Positions 26,780-36,278 are shown, numbered from the stretch's first letter. The stretch is 64,000 nt of DNA from Chitinophaga agri (GCF_010093065.1 NZ_CP048113.1:3658001-3722000); one strand, 5' to 3'. Program-made: numbers and translations. The notes: generated from the letters alone by a model not told the origin.

Positions 26780-26953
26780 ATGAAAAGCATCTGGCAACAA
26801 ATACTCCGTTACCTGTATATAGGCAAAAAAGATCCTGCTGCGCCTAAAAGCACCTATATCTCTATGATGCACGGGATGAACCGTATTTCCATCATCGTAT
26901 TCGTGATTGCCCTGATTATAATGCTGATAAAGCTATTCACGCGGCACCACTAG
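26780..26953 (+). CDS. small membrane protein, DUF6728-like
   Basis: A 57-residue protein with a YLYIGKKDPAAPKST motif, MHGMNRISI, and one membrane helix (IIVFVIALIIMLIKLF). This order fits the small Bacteroidota DUF6728 family. The start at 26780 (MKSIWQQ) fits the family better than the upstream in-frame ATG at 26756. It is divergent from the GH2 gene and convergent with lpxB. Function unknown. Confidence 0.75.
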   Translation: MKSIWQQILRYLYIGKKDPAAPKSTYISMMHGMNRISIIVFVIALIIMLIKLFTRHH

Positions 26954-26987
26954 GCCGGCGTACGTTCACTGTCCTGATTGTTCACGA

Positions 26988-28091
26988 TTATTGTCTCGCT
27001 ATCGCAAAACTTATTTCTGCTGCACGGTGGCTGGCATTCTTTTCCCCCAGTTTCGACCACAGCTCGGCATAGTCCGCTTTGATCCTGTCACGTGCTGGTT
27101 TATCCCTCAGCAATAAAGTTAGTTCGTTCAACAGGTTTTCCTCCGTCAGATCGTGCTGGATCAACTCTTTTACAACCGGTTTATCCATTACCAGATTGAC
27201 CAGCGCGATATATTTCACCTTGATCAGCCTTTTTGCGAAGAAATAAGAGATCGCACTGCCTTTATAACATACCACTTCCGGCACACCGAACAGCGCTGTT
27301 TCCAGCGTAGCAGTACCTGATGTCACCAGCGCGGCTTCTGCCTGCCGCAGTAAGGCGTAGGTCTGGTTCTTTACCGTAGAGACATTGGTATGTGCGCCTG
27401 TCAGCTCCTGCATAAATGCATCATCCAGACTGGGTGCCTGCGCAATGATGAACTGGTGTTCCGGGAAATGTTTAGCCATCGTCAGCATAATCGGCAGTTT
27501 AACACTGACTTCCTGCTTACGGCTGCCCGGCAGTATAGCGATAATAGGTTTATCGGACAATGGTGCATCGGCAGGTCTTTCCTTTGCCTCTCTGATCACC
27601 TGAATAAGTGGATGCCCCACATATTCCACTTCATAATCCCACTTCTTATAAAAATCCTGTTCAAACGGCAGGATACAAAGCATCTTGTCCACACTCCGCC
27701 TGATCTTTTTCACGCGGCTCTCTTTCCAGGCCCAAACCTGCGGAGAGATATAAAATACAATCTTGTAGCCCAGCGGTTTTGCCCATTCGGCAATACGCAG
27801 GTTAAATCCGGCGTAATCGATGAGTACGAGCACATCTGGCTGAAACTGCTGGATGTCCTTTTTACAGAATTCCATGTTGCGCAGTACCGTACGGATATTC
27901 ATCACCACTTCAATGAAACCCATAAAAGCCAGGTCCTTATAATGCTTCACCAATGTTCCTCCCGACTGCTGCATCATATCCCCACCCCAGCAACGGATAT
28001 TGGCTGCGGTGTCCTGTTGTTTCAATTCTTTGATCAGATTGCTTCCATGGAGATCACCGGAAGCCTCTCCGGCGATGATATAGTACTTCAT
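26988..28091 (-). CDS. lpxB: lipid-A-disaccharide synthase
   Basis: Joins UDP-2,3-diacylglucosamine and lipid X to form the lipid A disaccharide on the inner face of the inner membrane. The 367 residues begin YYIIAGEASGDLHGSNLI and contain LVLIDYAGFNLRIAEWAK, FYISPQVWAWKESRVKKI, ILPGSRKQEV and the C-terminal TSGTATLETALFGVPEVVCY. It confirms a Gram-negative outer membrane. In relatives lpxB and surE are often neighbours; here they are separated by about 600 bases with a palindromic element and the small membrane gene at 28685. Confidence 0.95.
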   Translation of the reverse strand: MKYYIIAGEASGDLHGSNLIKELKQQDTAANIRCWGGDMMQQSGGTLVKHYKDLAFMGFIEVVMNIRTVLRNMEFCKKDIQQFQPDVLVLIDYAGFNLRIAEWAKPLGYKIVFYISPQVWAWKESRVKKIRRSVDKMLCILPFEQDFYKKWDYEVEYVGHPLIQVIREAKERPADAPLSDKPIIAILPGSRKQEVSVKLPIMLTMAKHFPEHQFIIAQAPSLDDAFMQELTGAHTNVSTVKNQTYALLRQAEAALVTSGTATLETALFGVPEVVCYKGSAISYFFAKRLIKVKYIALVNLVMDKPVVKELIQHDLTEENLLNELTLLLRDKPARDRIKADYAELWSKLGEKNASHRAAEISFAIARQ

Positions 28092-28415
28092 ATGGCAAAT
28101 ATAATTTAGGAATCGGACGTACCCACCATCATTCGATTTTTCTTTAGGATAGCCACATTTTAATTTCTCAGATGATCAATCCTGTTCCCGGGCGACCATA
28201 GCTCACATCTGTAACAGGAGGCCCCTCTCCCCTATTACGGATCCAGCACGCGGGCATGTAATGGATGACGCAATATTAACGAGGATTTCGAAGCGATACT
28301 GCACAAAGTACACGACGGGTCGGTTTGGCGTCATATACCGGTCCTGCGCTATGCGCCGAACCTGACGTCTAATGTATATATGGGTTATTGTTGTTTTCTG
28401 CTTGTTGTCTTGTTC

Positions 28416-28483
28416 AGGTAAGCTTTCTCCTACGTTTCTCCTACGTTTTAGAACGTAGGAGAAACGTAGGAGAAAGCTTACCT
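28416..28483. repeat. palindromic element, copy 2
   Basis: A 68-base inverted repeat with 32-base perfect arms around a four-base centre (TTAG). Arms begin AGGTAAGCTTTC and contain two 11-base units TTTCTCCTACG. Relative to copy 1 (8409-8496) the internal unit has A for C, and the opposite arm carries the matching change, so the pairing is kept. Confidence 0.85.
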
Positions 28484-28575
28484 CACTATACTTCAAACAT
28501 ACCTGAAACACACTGTGGTCATTCCTGCTGCGGTAGTACTGCCAGCGGGATACATCTCCGGGTTTATCCAATAAA

Positions 28576-28604
28576 AAAGTCGCTTTCGTCAGTGAAAGCG
28601 ACTC
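28576..28604 (-). terminator. terminator of the surE operon
   Basis: On the minus strand GAGTCGCTTTCAC-TGAC-GAAAGCGACT is followed by TTTTTTATTGG, about 80 bases after the small membrane gene's stop. Confidence 0.8.
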
Positions 28605-28684
28605 AAAATATGATCAATAGTCAACGGCAATGCCCGTGGCACGAAGCGCGCACTATCAGGCTACAGATATTGATATCACTGTAT

Positions 28685-28990
28685 TTACCAGTGTAATACC
28701 TTCAGGAACAGGATGACGATAGCGTACAGCATGGTCACCAGGAAGATGCCTTTTGCTGTCACATCTCTCCTTGATTTTGTATAAAAATAAAATACTACGC
28801 CGTTCAGCAACAAGCAGATACTGATCAGTTTTGGCAGCATCTGGTGGTTGTCCAGAATAATATTTATAAATTCAGACAGGGATACATCATGCTTTGGCAT
28901 GAAGACTAGCAGGTAGTACAGAAGGAAGGCCACCATTGGTGTAAATAGACCCAATACGATGCCTAATGGGAGATTATCTCGTTTTAACAT
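28685..28990 (-). CDS. small membrane protein, three helices
   Basis: A 101-residue protein with three hydrophobic segments (LGIVLGLFTPMVAFLLYYLL, ISICLLLNGVVFYFY, GIFLVTMLYAIVILFLKV) and an NLPLG motif near the start. It lies 31 bases after surE on the same strand and is presumably co-transcribed. The family is conserved in style with Bacteroidota small proteins but I cannot name it. Function unknown. Confidence 0.7.
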   Translation of the reverse strand: MLKRDNLPLGIVLGLFTPMVAFLLYYLLVFMPKHDVSLSEFINIILDNHQMLPKLISICLLLNGVVFYFYTKSRRDVTAKGIFLVTMLYAIVILFLKVLHW

Positions 28991-29021
28991 AGTCGGTTTT
29001 AATCATGTGCGGATAGACACA

Positions 29022-29801
29022 TCAGATATTCCAGTCGTTTTCCAACTGTTTTTTCATGTTGTAATCAGTCAGATCGAACTGCACAGGTACCAGGGAAGCG
29101 TAATTATTCGCCAGCGCGTACACGTCGGTATCTTCTCCACTATCACGATTGATGAACTCTCCGGTAAGCCAGTAATATTTCTTGCCACGCGGATCACGGC
29201 GCTCATCAAATGCTTCCACCCATTTCGCATCTGCCTGACGACAAATTTTTATGCCTTTATAATCTTCTTTCTTAACAACAGGGATATTCACATTGAACAG
29301 GGTGCCTTGTGGCAGCTCGGTTTCCAGCATTTTTTTCGCTACTGTATGTGCCACTTCCTGACAAAGGGAGAAGTCCGCCTCAAAGCTATAGTCCAGGTAA
29401 GAGAACCCTACTGATGGTACCCCTTCAATAGCCGCTTCCATAGCAGCCGACATAGTGCCGGAGTAGATCACATTAATGGAGTGGTTCGCACCATGATTGA
29501 TACCGCTTACGCAAATATCCGGCAGGCGGTGCAGGATCTTGTCACGGGCCAGCTTTACACAATCTACCGGCGTACCGGAACATTGCCAGGCTTCTATCCC
29601 ATCAAAAATATCCACCTGGTCCAGGCGTAAAGGAACGCCTATCGTAATGGCATGCCCTTTTCCTGATTGCGGACTATCGGGTGCTACGACCACCACCTTA
29701 CCCAACGGTCTTACTGCTTCGATCAGCGCCCTGATACCAGGAGCTGTTACACCATCATCATTTGTTACCAGTATGATCTTTTCCTGCGCTGTACCCTTCA
29801 C
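29022..29801 (-). CDS. surE: 5'/3'-nucleotidase SurE
   Basis: Metal-dependent nucleoside monophosphate phosphatase. The 259 residues begin IILVTNDDGVTAPGIRALIE, whose adjacent Asp residues bind the metal, and contain VVVAPDSPQSGKGHAIT, CSGTPVDCVKLA and SGINHGANHSINVIYSGTM. Length is normal. A small membrane protein gene and then lpxB follow in the same direction. Confidence 0.95.
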   Translation of the reverse strand: MKGTAQEKIILVTNDDGVTAPGIRALIEAVRPLGKVVVVAPDSPQSGKGHAITIGVPLRLDQVDIFDGIEAWQCSGTPVDCVKLARDKILHRLPDICVSGINHGANHSINVIYSGTMSAAMEAAIEGVPSVGFSYLDYSFEADFSLCQEVAHTVAKKMLETELPQGTLFNVNIPVVKKEDYKGIKICRQADAKWVEAFDERRDPRGKKYYWLTGEFINRDSGEDTDVYALANNYASLVPVQFDLTDYNMKKQLENDWNI

Positions 29802-29967
29802 GTGCTTTTGAGTTTTCTTTTCGGAACAAATTTAATATACTTAACCGATAGTCCCTAGTGCACTATCGTGTAATAATCTCATAACAGATTATCAACGTAA
29901 AAGATAGGTGAAAGATTACGCTCCCTCACCACATCCTTTACAAATAACATATAATTAACATAATATA

Positions 29968-30747
29968 TTACAGGTCCGTCCGGAGCATCCGCCGGAATAC
30001 CAGTCCTATGAACAGGGCGATATAGACGATCAGTGCTGTCAGGTAAATAGCACTATCGTAAGGACCGGAGAACTTGACAAGTTTCTCGATCATCGGGAAG
30101 GGCAGCAACTCATCGCCAGCCTGGAGGGGGAACAAGCCGCCCACATCACCGAAAAAGCGCTTGACGACTGCCACCAGGATCTGCTCCAGGAACATGATAT
30201 ACCCAATGAAAAGGATAATGGCCAGTCCCGTACGTTTCACCAGCACGCTTATCAGCAATGCCATACTCGTAGAAACCAGCATTTGCAGGAAATAGTACCC
30301 CAGATACCGGCAGCCATCTATACTGAATGGTGCTTTGCCTAATCCGCCGAAAATAATCACCGCAATCAGGGATGTCAACAACGCCACTGTTGACAGTGTC
30401 AGCACCCAGAAAAGTTTGGATAATACGAAGTCTTTTCTTTCCCAGCCATCAATGATATTCTGACGGTGGGTACGGTAGTTAAATTCATTGCAGACCAGTG
30501 TGATCAGCAGCAGACTGAAAATACCGGATGTGTAAGAGCCAACACTTGCGACCGTTTGCCATGCCAGGGGGAAATCATAGATAGACTGCCCGAACAATTT
30601 CTGCGCCTCTTCCGGCACACGGTTTACAAAGATGTCGTGGACTATAAAATTAGGTGCGAGAATGGCGACGATCCCAAGCGCGATAAACACCCAGAAAGTA
30701 CGGTAATTCTTGACCTTAAGCCATTCTATTTTAATGATTTGCAGCAT
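29968..30747 (-). CDS. ABC-2 type transporter permease
   Basis: A 259-residue membrane protein with six helices, opening MLQIIKIEWLKVKNYRTFWV and containing the extended hydrophilic loop after helix 1 seen in ABC-2 permeases. It follows the ATPase gene by 20 bases and is its membrane partner. Gliding-motility or Bacteroidota multidrug/bacteriocin-type ABC-2 exporters have this layout; the cargo is unknown. The next gene upstream in the transcript direction is the ATPase, then the FadN-like gene. Confidence 0.85.
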   Translation of the reverse strand: MLQIIKIEWLKVKNYRTFWVFIALGIVAILAPNFIVHDIFVNRVPEEAQKLFGQSIYDFPLAWQTVASVGSYTSGIFSLLLITLVCNEFNYRTHRQNIIDGWERKDFVLSKLFWVLTLSTVALLTSLIAVIIFGGLGKAPFSIDGCRYLGYYFLQMLVSTSMALLISVLVKRTGLAIILFIGYIMFLEQILVAVVKRFFGDVGGLFPLQAGDELLPFPMIEKLVKFSGPYDSAIYLTALIVYIALFIGLVFRRMLRTDL

Positions 30748-30767
30748 AAAATACAGTACAAAAGGGA

Positions 30768-31661
30768 TTAGTTATTGGTTAATTCCAGGAATGCCGTTTC
30801 CAGGCTCTTTCTGCTCATCTGCAGATGATGCAGCCAGACGCCCTGTTGTGCGCACCAGCTGTTCAGTCCTGCCGGATCGATCGTGTCACGGAAAGTGACC
30901 TGTAAGATCCCGTCCTGACCAGGCTGAACGTCCATAAAGGCAGGGTGCTGCCGGATGAGTTGTGCCAGCGCCTGATTATCGGCACTGCCAATCTCTATAA
31001 AGTTGTCTCTTGACAGCACCGCATTCACCGGACCGGAACCCAGTAACACTCCCCTACGCAGAATGGCCACATGTGTACATACTTTTTCCACTTCATCCAG
31101 CAGATGGCTGGCCATGATAATGGTCTTGCCTGACTGGGCCAGCTGTTTGATCAGGTTCCTCACTTCGGCAATGCCGACAGGGTCCAGACCATTAGCAGGT
31201 TCGTCCAGTATAAGTACGTCCGGATTGCCCAGCATTGCTGCTGCAATGGCCAGTCGCTGCTTCATACCCAGGGAGTAGGTCTTAAAAGCAGAGTGCTGTC
31301 TGGCAGTCAGTCCTGCCAGTTCCAGCACTCTGGGAATATCGTCTTCACTTTGTTGTTTGATACTGGCAGCGATCTGCAGGTTCTTGTAAGCAGAAAGGTA
31401 ATGATAGAAGTTAGGCGTTTCTAACAGGGTACCTATTTTTCTGCGTTGCACGGCTGAAGGGGGGTCGCCCATCAGGGTGAAAGAACCGGTATCTGCTTTC
31501 AGGACATCTGTTACAATACCTAATAATGTGGTTTTCCCACTGCCGTTGGGGCCGAGAATGCCGAACACGCTACCGGCCGGAATGTCAAACGAGACACCGC
31601 CAAGTGCCTGTACTGCACCGTACCTCTTTGAGATGTTATTAAGGGATAAAATGGTTGACAT
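30768..31661 (-). CDS. ABC transporter ATP-binding protein
   Basis: A 297-residue ATPase with Walker A GPNGSGKTTLL, Q-loop region around LLETPNFYHYL, signature YSLGMKQRLAIA, Walker B VLILDEPANGLDP and the switch His in IIMASHLLDEVEK. It pairs with the ABC-2 permease at 29968-30747. It starts eight bases after the stop of the FadN-like gene, so all three genes may be on one transcript. Confidence 0.93.
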   Translation of the reverse strand: MSTILSLNNISKRYGAVQALGGVSFDIPAGSVFGILGPNGSGKTTLLGIVTDVLKADTGSFTLMGDPPSAVQRRKIGTLLETPNFYHYLSAYKNLQIAASIKQQSEDDIPRVLELAGLTARQHSAFKTYSLGMKQRLAIAAAMLGNPDVLILDEPANGLDPVGIAEVRNLIKQLAQSGKTIIMASHLLDEVEKVCTHVAILRRGVLLGSGPVNAVLSRDNFIEIGSADNQALAQLIRQHPAFMDVQPGQDGILQVTFRDTIDPAGLNSWCAQQGVWLHHLQMSRKSLETAFLELTNN

Positions 31662-31669
31662 CAGGTGGA

Positions 31670-34069
31670 TTAATTTCTAATTGGTTTACCGGTTTTGATA
31701 ACAGCCTGCAATCTTTCCAGGGTCTTACGTTCACCAGCGAGGCTGAGGAATGCCTCCCTTTCCAGGTCCAGCAGGTACTGCTCACTTACCAGTGATGCTT
31801 CTGACAGGTCTCCGCCACTCATCACATATGCCAGTTTACCGGCAATCTTTGCATCATGTTCTGATATATAATTAGCGAAGCGCATACTATGAATACCGGT
31901 GAGTAACATACCCAGGGCCGTACGTCCCAATACCTTCACGTCTTTTCTTTCCACCGGACGGGTATATCCTTCATCTGCCAGCTGTAATACGCTGCGCTTG
32001 GCGTCAGCGATCAGGCGGCTCTGGTTGAGCGTGATCTCATCGTGTCCTTTTTTCAGGATGCCGAGGTCAAATGCTTCCTGTGCAGAGGTACTTACTTTGG
32101 CCATGGCAATAGACATGAAGCGATCTTTCAATGGTTCCTCCTCGATACGACCCTCTTTAAATTCATCGCTTGCGCGCAATGCCATTTCTTTGGTACCACC
32201 ACCACCGGGGATCAGGCCTACACCGAGTTCTACGAGTCCGATATAAGACTCGGCTGCTGCCTGTACCTTATCAGCATGCAGGCACATTTCGCAACCACCG
32301 CCGAGTGTGAGCGCATGTGGTGCTACTATTACCGGAATAGAAGAATAGCGTAAGCGCATCGTTGTTTTCTGGAACATACGTACCGCCATATCCAGTTCGT
32401 CATACTCCTGCTCTGCCGCAAACATGAAGATCATGCCGACGTTGGCACCCGCTGAGAAGTTTGCGCCTTCATTGGCAACAACCAGTCCGCGGAAATCTTT
32501 TTCTGCCCTGTCAATGGCTTTATTGATCCCTTCCAGTACTTCACCTCCGATAGTATTCATTTTGGTTTTCCAGTCGATGGCTACAACGCCGTCGCCTATA
32601 TCATACAGACTACATGCACTGTTCTTCCATACTACATTGCCCGAGAGATTTTCCAGGATCACGAATGTATCCGCACCTGGCAGCAGTTTATATACATGTG
32701 TTTTCACATCATAGTAATACTTCTTTCCACCTTCGACCTTATAGAAGCTCTTTACACCTTTTTCCAGCATTTCCTTTACCCATGGCGCCACGGTCAATCC
32801 TTTGTCTCCGATCGTTCTGATACCGTTTTCCACACCGATGACGTCCCATGATTCGAAAGGTCCAATCTCCCATCCGAAGCCGGCTTTCATCGCATCGTCC
32901 ACTTTGTAGATGTCATCTGCAATTTCAGGGATACGGTGTGAGATGTACGAGAACAGATGTGCATGGAACTGCTGGTAGAACTGACCGGCTTTGTCTGTCG
33001 CACCAAATAAAGCACGCAGCCGCTGTTTAAGGTCTTCCACCTGTTTCGCCGCTTCTACACTGGCAAATTTGGATTTCTGGCGGGGACCATATTCCATTGT
33101 TTCCAGGTTCAGGGTAAGGATCTCTTTACCACCCTCACCTTTTGTCTTTTTATAAAAACCCTGACCGGTCTTATCGCCCAGCCATTTATTTTCTACCACT
33201 TTTTCCAGGAATGGCGGGATCACGAAGATACCTTTTGCTTCATCCTGCGGGCAATTCTCTGCCACACCTTTTGCCACTTTCACCAATGTATCAATACCCA
33301 CTACATCGGCTGTACGGAAAGTGGCGGATTTAGGCCGGCCGATCGCCGGTCCGGTCAGTGCATCTATCTCATCAATATTCAGCTCCATTTCCTGCATGAT
33401 GTGGAAAATAGCCATGATGGAATACACACCTACCCTGTTGGCGATAAACGCCGGGGTATCTTTACAGAGTACGGTTGTTTTACCCAGGTAAAGATCTCCG
33501 TAGTTCATCAGGAAATCCACAATTTCCGGGTCGGTATGTGGTGTAGGAATGATTTCGAGTAACCGCAGATAGCGGGGAGGATTGAAGAAGTGGGTTCCGC
33601 AGAAATGCTTTTTGAAGTCATCACTACGGCCTTCTGCCATCAGGTGAATGGGAATACCGGAAGTATTGGAAGTGATGAGCGTACCGGGTTTGCGATACTT
33701 TTCCACTTCGGTGAAGATGGACTTCTTGATGTCCAGGTTTTCCACCACTACTTCGATGATCCAGTCATAGCTGGCAATGTCCTTCATGTCATCCGTAAAG
33801 TTGCCCGTACGGATCAGTTTTACCACGTCCTTATTGTACACAGGGGATGGGTTGGCCTTCAGGGCGGACTGCAAGGCATCATTTACGATGCGGTTCTTCA
33901 CCGCTTTGCTGTCAAGCGACAGACCTTTAGCTTTTTCTGAATCAGTTAACTCTTTAGGGGCAATATCCAGCAACAATACCTGAACTCCGACGCCTGCGAA
34001 ATGGGCTGCAATTCTTGAACCCATAACTCCTGAACCTAAAACGGCCACCTTATTGATGTGTCTTTTCAT
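31670..34069 (-). CDS. 3-hydroxyacyl-CoA dehydrogenase/enoyl-CoA hydratase, FadN-like
   Basis: Two-step beta-oxidation enzyme: hydration of enoyl-CoA and NAD-dependent oxidation of the 3-hydroxyacyl-CoA. From the ATG at 34067-34069 the protein is about 799 residues. The dehydrogenase is N-terminal (KVAVLGSGVMGSRIAAHFAG; HFCGTHFFNPPRYLRLLEII) and the crotonase-type hydratase is C-terminal (VVANEGANFSAGANVGM; GGGCEMCLHADKVQAA; IPGGGGTKEMALR). This order matches Bacillus FadN and differs from E. coli FadB. The longer frame upstream encodes leader-like sequence. No thiolase or acyl-CoA dehydrogenase gene follows; an ABC transporter does. Confidence 0.92.
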   Translation of the reverse strand: MKRHINKVAVLGSGVMGSRIAAHFAGVGVQVLLLDIAPKELTDSEKAKGLSLDSKAVKNRIVNDALQSALKANPSPVYNKDVVKLIRTGNFTDDMKDIASYDWIIEVVVENLDIKKSIFTEVEKYRKPGTLITSNTSGIPIHLMAEGRSDDFKKHFCGTHFFNPPRYLRLLEIIPTPHTDPEIVDFLMNYGDLYLGKTTVLCKDTPAFIANRVGVYSIMAIFHIMQEMELNIDEIDALTGPAIGRPKSATFRTADVVGIDTLVKVAKGVAENCPQDEAKGIFVIPPFLEKVVENKWLGDKTGQGFYKKTKGEGGKEILTLNLETMEYGPRQKSKFASVEAAKQVEDLKQRLRALFGATDKAGQFYQQFHAHLFSYISHRIPEIADDIYKVDDAMKAGFGWEIGPFESWDVIGVENGIRTIGDKGLTVAPWVKEMLEKGVKSFYKVEGGKKYYYDVKTHVYKLLPGADTFVILENLSGNVVWKNSACSLYDIGDGVVAIDWKTKMNTIGGEVLEGINKAIDRAEKDFRGLVVANEGANFSAGANVGMIFMFAAEQEYDELDMAVRMFQKTTMRLRYSSIPVIVAPHALTLGGGCEMCLHADKVQAAAESYIGLVELGVGLIPGGGGTKEMALRASDEFKEGRIEEEPLKDRFMSIAMAKVSTSAQEAFDLGILKKGHDEITLNQSRLIADAKRSVLQLADEGYTRPVERKDVKVLGRTALGMLLTGIHSMRFANYISEHDAKIAGKLAYVMSGGDLSEASLVSEQYLLDLEREAFLSLAGERKTLERLQAVIKTGKPIRN

Positions 34070-34185
34070 AGAACGCGTTTTATATGCTACAAGCGCTGAG
34101 GCATTGTAGTGAGTCTTGATGTTAATATCGACAAATGAATATATGATTTTTTGGGAGACTAGCCACAAAAGCGGGAAAAAAACGA

Positions 34186-34217
34186 AGGGCCGTCTCCTGA
34201 TCATGGAAACGGCCCTC
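34186..34217 (-). terminator. terminator after the PepSY gene
   Basis: On the minus strand GAGGGCCGTTTCC and GGAGACGGCCCTT arms are followed by CGTTTTTTTCC, about 20 bases after the stop at 34238. Confidence 0.8.
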
Positions 34218-34237
34218 TACTATGACAAGGTACTTAC

Positions 34238-35470
34238 TTAAACTGCCTGAGGCACGGCTGCTACCAGTGCTTTTTTAGCGACAACGCCCTTTTTGCTTTT
34301 CTTCTTTTTACCCCACCATACCAGGAAACCCGTTACTGGAAGGGTGGCGCCGATCAGGGCTCCGAAGAAAGCGAGGATCTTACCGGGCAATCCCAGGATG
34401 GAACCCACATGAATATCATAATTGGCTTTACGCAGTTTTGCGCCGAATCCGGCTTCTGCAAAGCTGATATCATAGACTTTATTACCGGCCAGTTGTTTTA
34501 ATGTATGCTGATCGAATGAGTAGCTTCTGTTGTTATAAAACTTACCGGCTGTAGGATAAATAGTGATCCCTATGGCAGCTTTGGGTTTGGAGGTATCTGC
34601 AAATGTATAGTAGAATCCCTCTGCATCCGGGTGCTTGCTGAGTACTTTACCCCACGCCAGGTCCATAGCCTGCTGGGGCGTATACAGTTTACCCAGCTGG
34701 GTAGAATCGGACTGTGGTCTTTTAAACGCCGGCAGTGTTTGTCCGCCGGAAGTAGCCCAGTATAACCCGTTGCTATACCATTTGATACCATAGACCATAC
34801 CGGTCAGCGCGATGGCCAGTAATACCAGCATGGCATAAAAACCCAGCACGTTGTGCAGGTCATAGTTCACCCTTTTGAATGAGGCGTCCCATTTGATCCT
34901 GAAGCTTTGTTCACGGGCCTTCTTCGTCCACTTCTGTGGCCACCACAGTACTATCCCACTGATGAGGATAATCACAAAGATCAGGGTGCTATAGTTAACG
35001 ATAGGACGGCCGATATCTGCGGGCATCCACAGGAAGCGGTGACCATTCAGGATAAAGCGGAAGAAGTCGGTTTCACCTGGTTTATGTGCTTTTACACTGA
35101 TCACTTCACCAGTATAGGGATTAAGTCGCAGGATAGTATTTCCTTTTCTGCCTTCGCCAAGGCTCAGGTAGATGGCATTACCCTGTTGATAGGTAACATA
35201 ACCAGGTTTTAGTTTAGGAAATTGTTGCGCGGCGATCTCCTGCACACGGGAAGGAGTGATCACAGGTCTATCCTGATGCGCAATAACAGTTTCAGGTTCC
35301 AGCAAACGGGTGATCTCATCATGGAATACCCAGATGCAGCCAGTCACACATACGATGATCATCACGATACCTGTGATCAGACCCAGCCATAGATGTAACC
35401 AGGCTGAAATGCGATAGAACAAACTGCGGGACTGCTTTTTTTTAACCGTTGGCTTCCTGGAAAAATTCAT
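34238..35470 (-). CDS. PepSY-domain membrane protein (PepSY_TM family)
   Basis: A 410-residue inner-membrane protein with four helices: WLHLWLGLITGIVMIIVCVT near the N-terminus, a pair around LIFVIILISGIVLWW and AMLVLLAIALTGMVYG, and a last one near LAFFGALIGATLPVTGFLVW. The periplasmic parts contain PepSY-type segments (YTGEVISVKAHKPG; SFDQHTLKQL), and helices hold His and Trp typical of this family. Relatives are often linked to siderophore or ferric iron uptake and may reduce iron; no TonB-dependent receptor is present here, so that role is inference. Confidence 0.88.
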   Translation of the reverse strand: MNFSRKPTVKKKQSRSLFYRISAWLHLWLGLITGIVMIIVCVTGCIWVFHDEITRLLEPETVIAHQDRPVITPSRVQEIAAQQFPKLKPGYVTYQQGNAIYLSLGEGRKGNTILRLNPYTGEVISVKAHKPGETDFFRFILNGHRFLWMPADIGRPIVNYSTLIFVIILISGIVLWWPQKWTKKAREQSFRIKWDASFKRVNYDLHNVLGFYAMLVLLAIALTGMVYGIKWYSNGLYWATSGGQTLPAFKRPQSDSTQLGKLYTPQQAMDLAWGKVLSKHPDAEGFYYTFADTSKPKAAIGITIYPTAGKFYNNRSYSFDQHTLKQLAGNKVYDISFAEAGFGAKLRKANYDIHVGSILGLPGKILAFFGALIGATLPVTGFLVWWGKKKKSKKGVVAKKALVAAVPQAV

Positions 35471-35711
35471 GTTCAGATTGTAATTGTGGCCCGATGACGG
35501 AACCTGCGCGCAAAATATTTGATAGAACCGGCCAAAATTAGCGTGTTATCCACCAAATCGTTTACGCAATCGGGAATAATAATCATGCAATTAAAGATCG
35601 GATTGGAGTTGTCAGGATCACAAGGTCAACCATTTCACCTTACCTTTGTACCCGTTAGGCCCCCAAAAAGCCCATAAGTGCCGCGAAGCGCACAGATAAT
35701 AAGTATATACC

Positions 35712-36275
35712 ATGAATCAGTTTAGCCAACGTAATGATATGAATGTCAGCGAGTCCGCACAGTTGCAGTGTATATTGAGTGATTATTCCTATGCCCTGGA
35801 TGTGCTTGACAAGTATGATCACCAGTTACTGGAGATCGAAAGCGCCACTGAAGAGAACCTGTTCGTGATCACCTATGCAGCTGCTATGCAGGCTATACAC
35901 GGACTAAAGGACCGCTTTGGCGGAAGTGCCCTGTTCGGTAATGAGAAGGACGATTCTTTTCAGGGGTCACTGGCCGCGATCTGCCAGACTTTCAGCGGTG
36001 ATTACCTGTACCCGAGTGTGGAGGAGAAGGCGGCGCATCTGTTGTATTTTGTGATCAAGAACCATTCTTTTTCAGATGGGAATAAACGGATCGCGGCCTT
36101 CCTGTTTGTATGGTTCCTGGATAAGAATGGTATCCTGTATGGGAAGGATGGAAGAAAGCGTATTGCGGATAATGCACTGGTGGCATTTACGCTGATGATT
36201 GCGGAGTCGAAACCAGAGGAAAAAGAGATGATGGTAAAAGTAATTGTCAATCTTATTAATCATCACAACCAATAA
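35712..36275 (+). CDS. Fic/Doc-family protein
   Basis: A 187-residue single-domain Fic protein. The active-site loop reads HSFSDGNKRIAAF (H118). A Lys stands where AMP-transferases have a second Gly, which is the Doc-like pattern, so phosphoryl transfer is as likely as AMPylation. The sequence around it (LYPSVEEKAAHLLYFVIKNH; NALVAFTLMIAES) matches the C-terminal half of RhuM-Fic proteins, but the RhuM part is absent. An SATEEN segment (44-49) fits the S/T-xxx-E-G/N auto-inhibitory motif, which may be chance. No antitoxin gene adjoins. A TACCTTTG box lies at 35641-35648. Confidence 0.85.
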   Translation: MNQFSQRNDMNVSESAQLQCILSDYSYALDVLDKYDHQLLEIESATEENLFVITYAAAMQAIHGLKDRFGGSALFGNEKDDSFQGSLAAICQTFSGDYLYPSVEEKAAHLLYFVIKNHSFSDGNKRIAAFLFVWFLDKNGILYGKDGRKRIADNALVAFTLMIAESKPEEKEMMVKVIVNLINHHNQ

Positions 36276-36278
36276 AAA

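Larger units (their letters stand above)
28092..28684. other. 593-base non-coding region around palindrome copy 2
   Basis: No complete gene. On the plus strand, 28268-28430 has an open stretch with protein-like wording (NEDFEAILHKVHDGSVWRHI, then PVLRYAPNLTSNVYMG) but no start codon, possibly a remnant. The palindromic element lies at 28416-28483, and a terminator for the surE operon at 28576-28604. Longer frames in this region on both strands are produced by the palindrome and are not genes. Confidence 0.5.

Noticed and set aside
27390..28109. 239-codon plus-strand frame opposite lpxB
   Set aside because: Antisense of lpxB, no motif.
28203..28571. 122-codon minus-strand frame and its plus-strand counterpart at 28388-28696
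   Set aside because: Both run through the palindromic element, which is open on both strands; flanks show no family.
29846..29868. CGATAGT...ACTATCG dyad upstream of surE
   Set aside because: Seven-base arms with a wide loop, too weak to call an operator.
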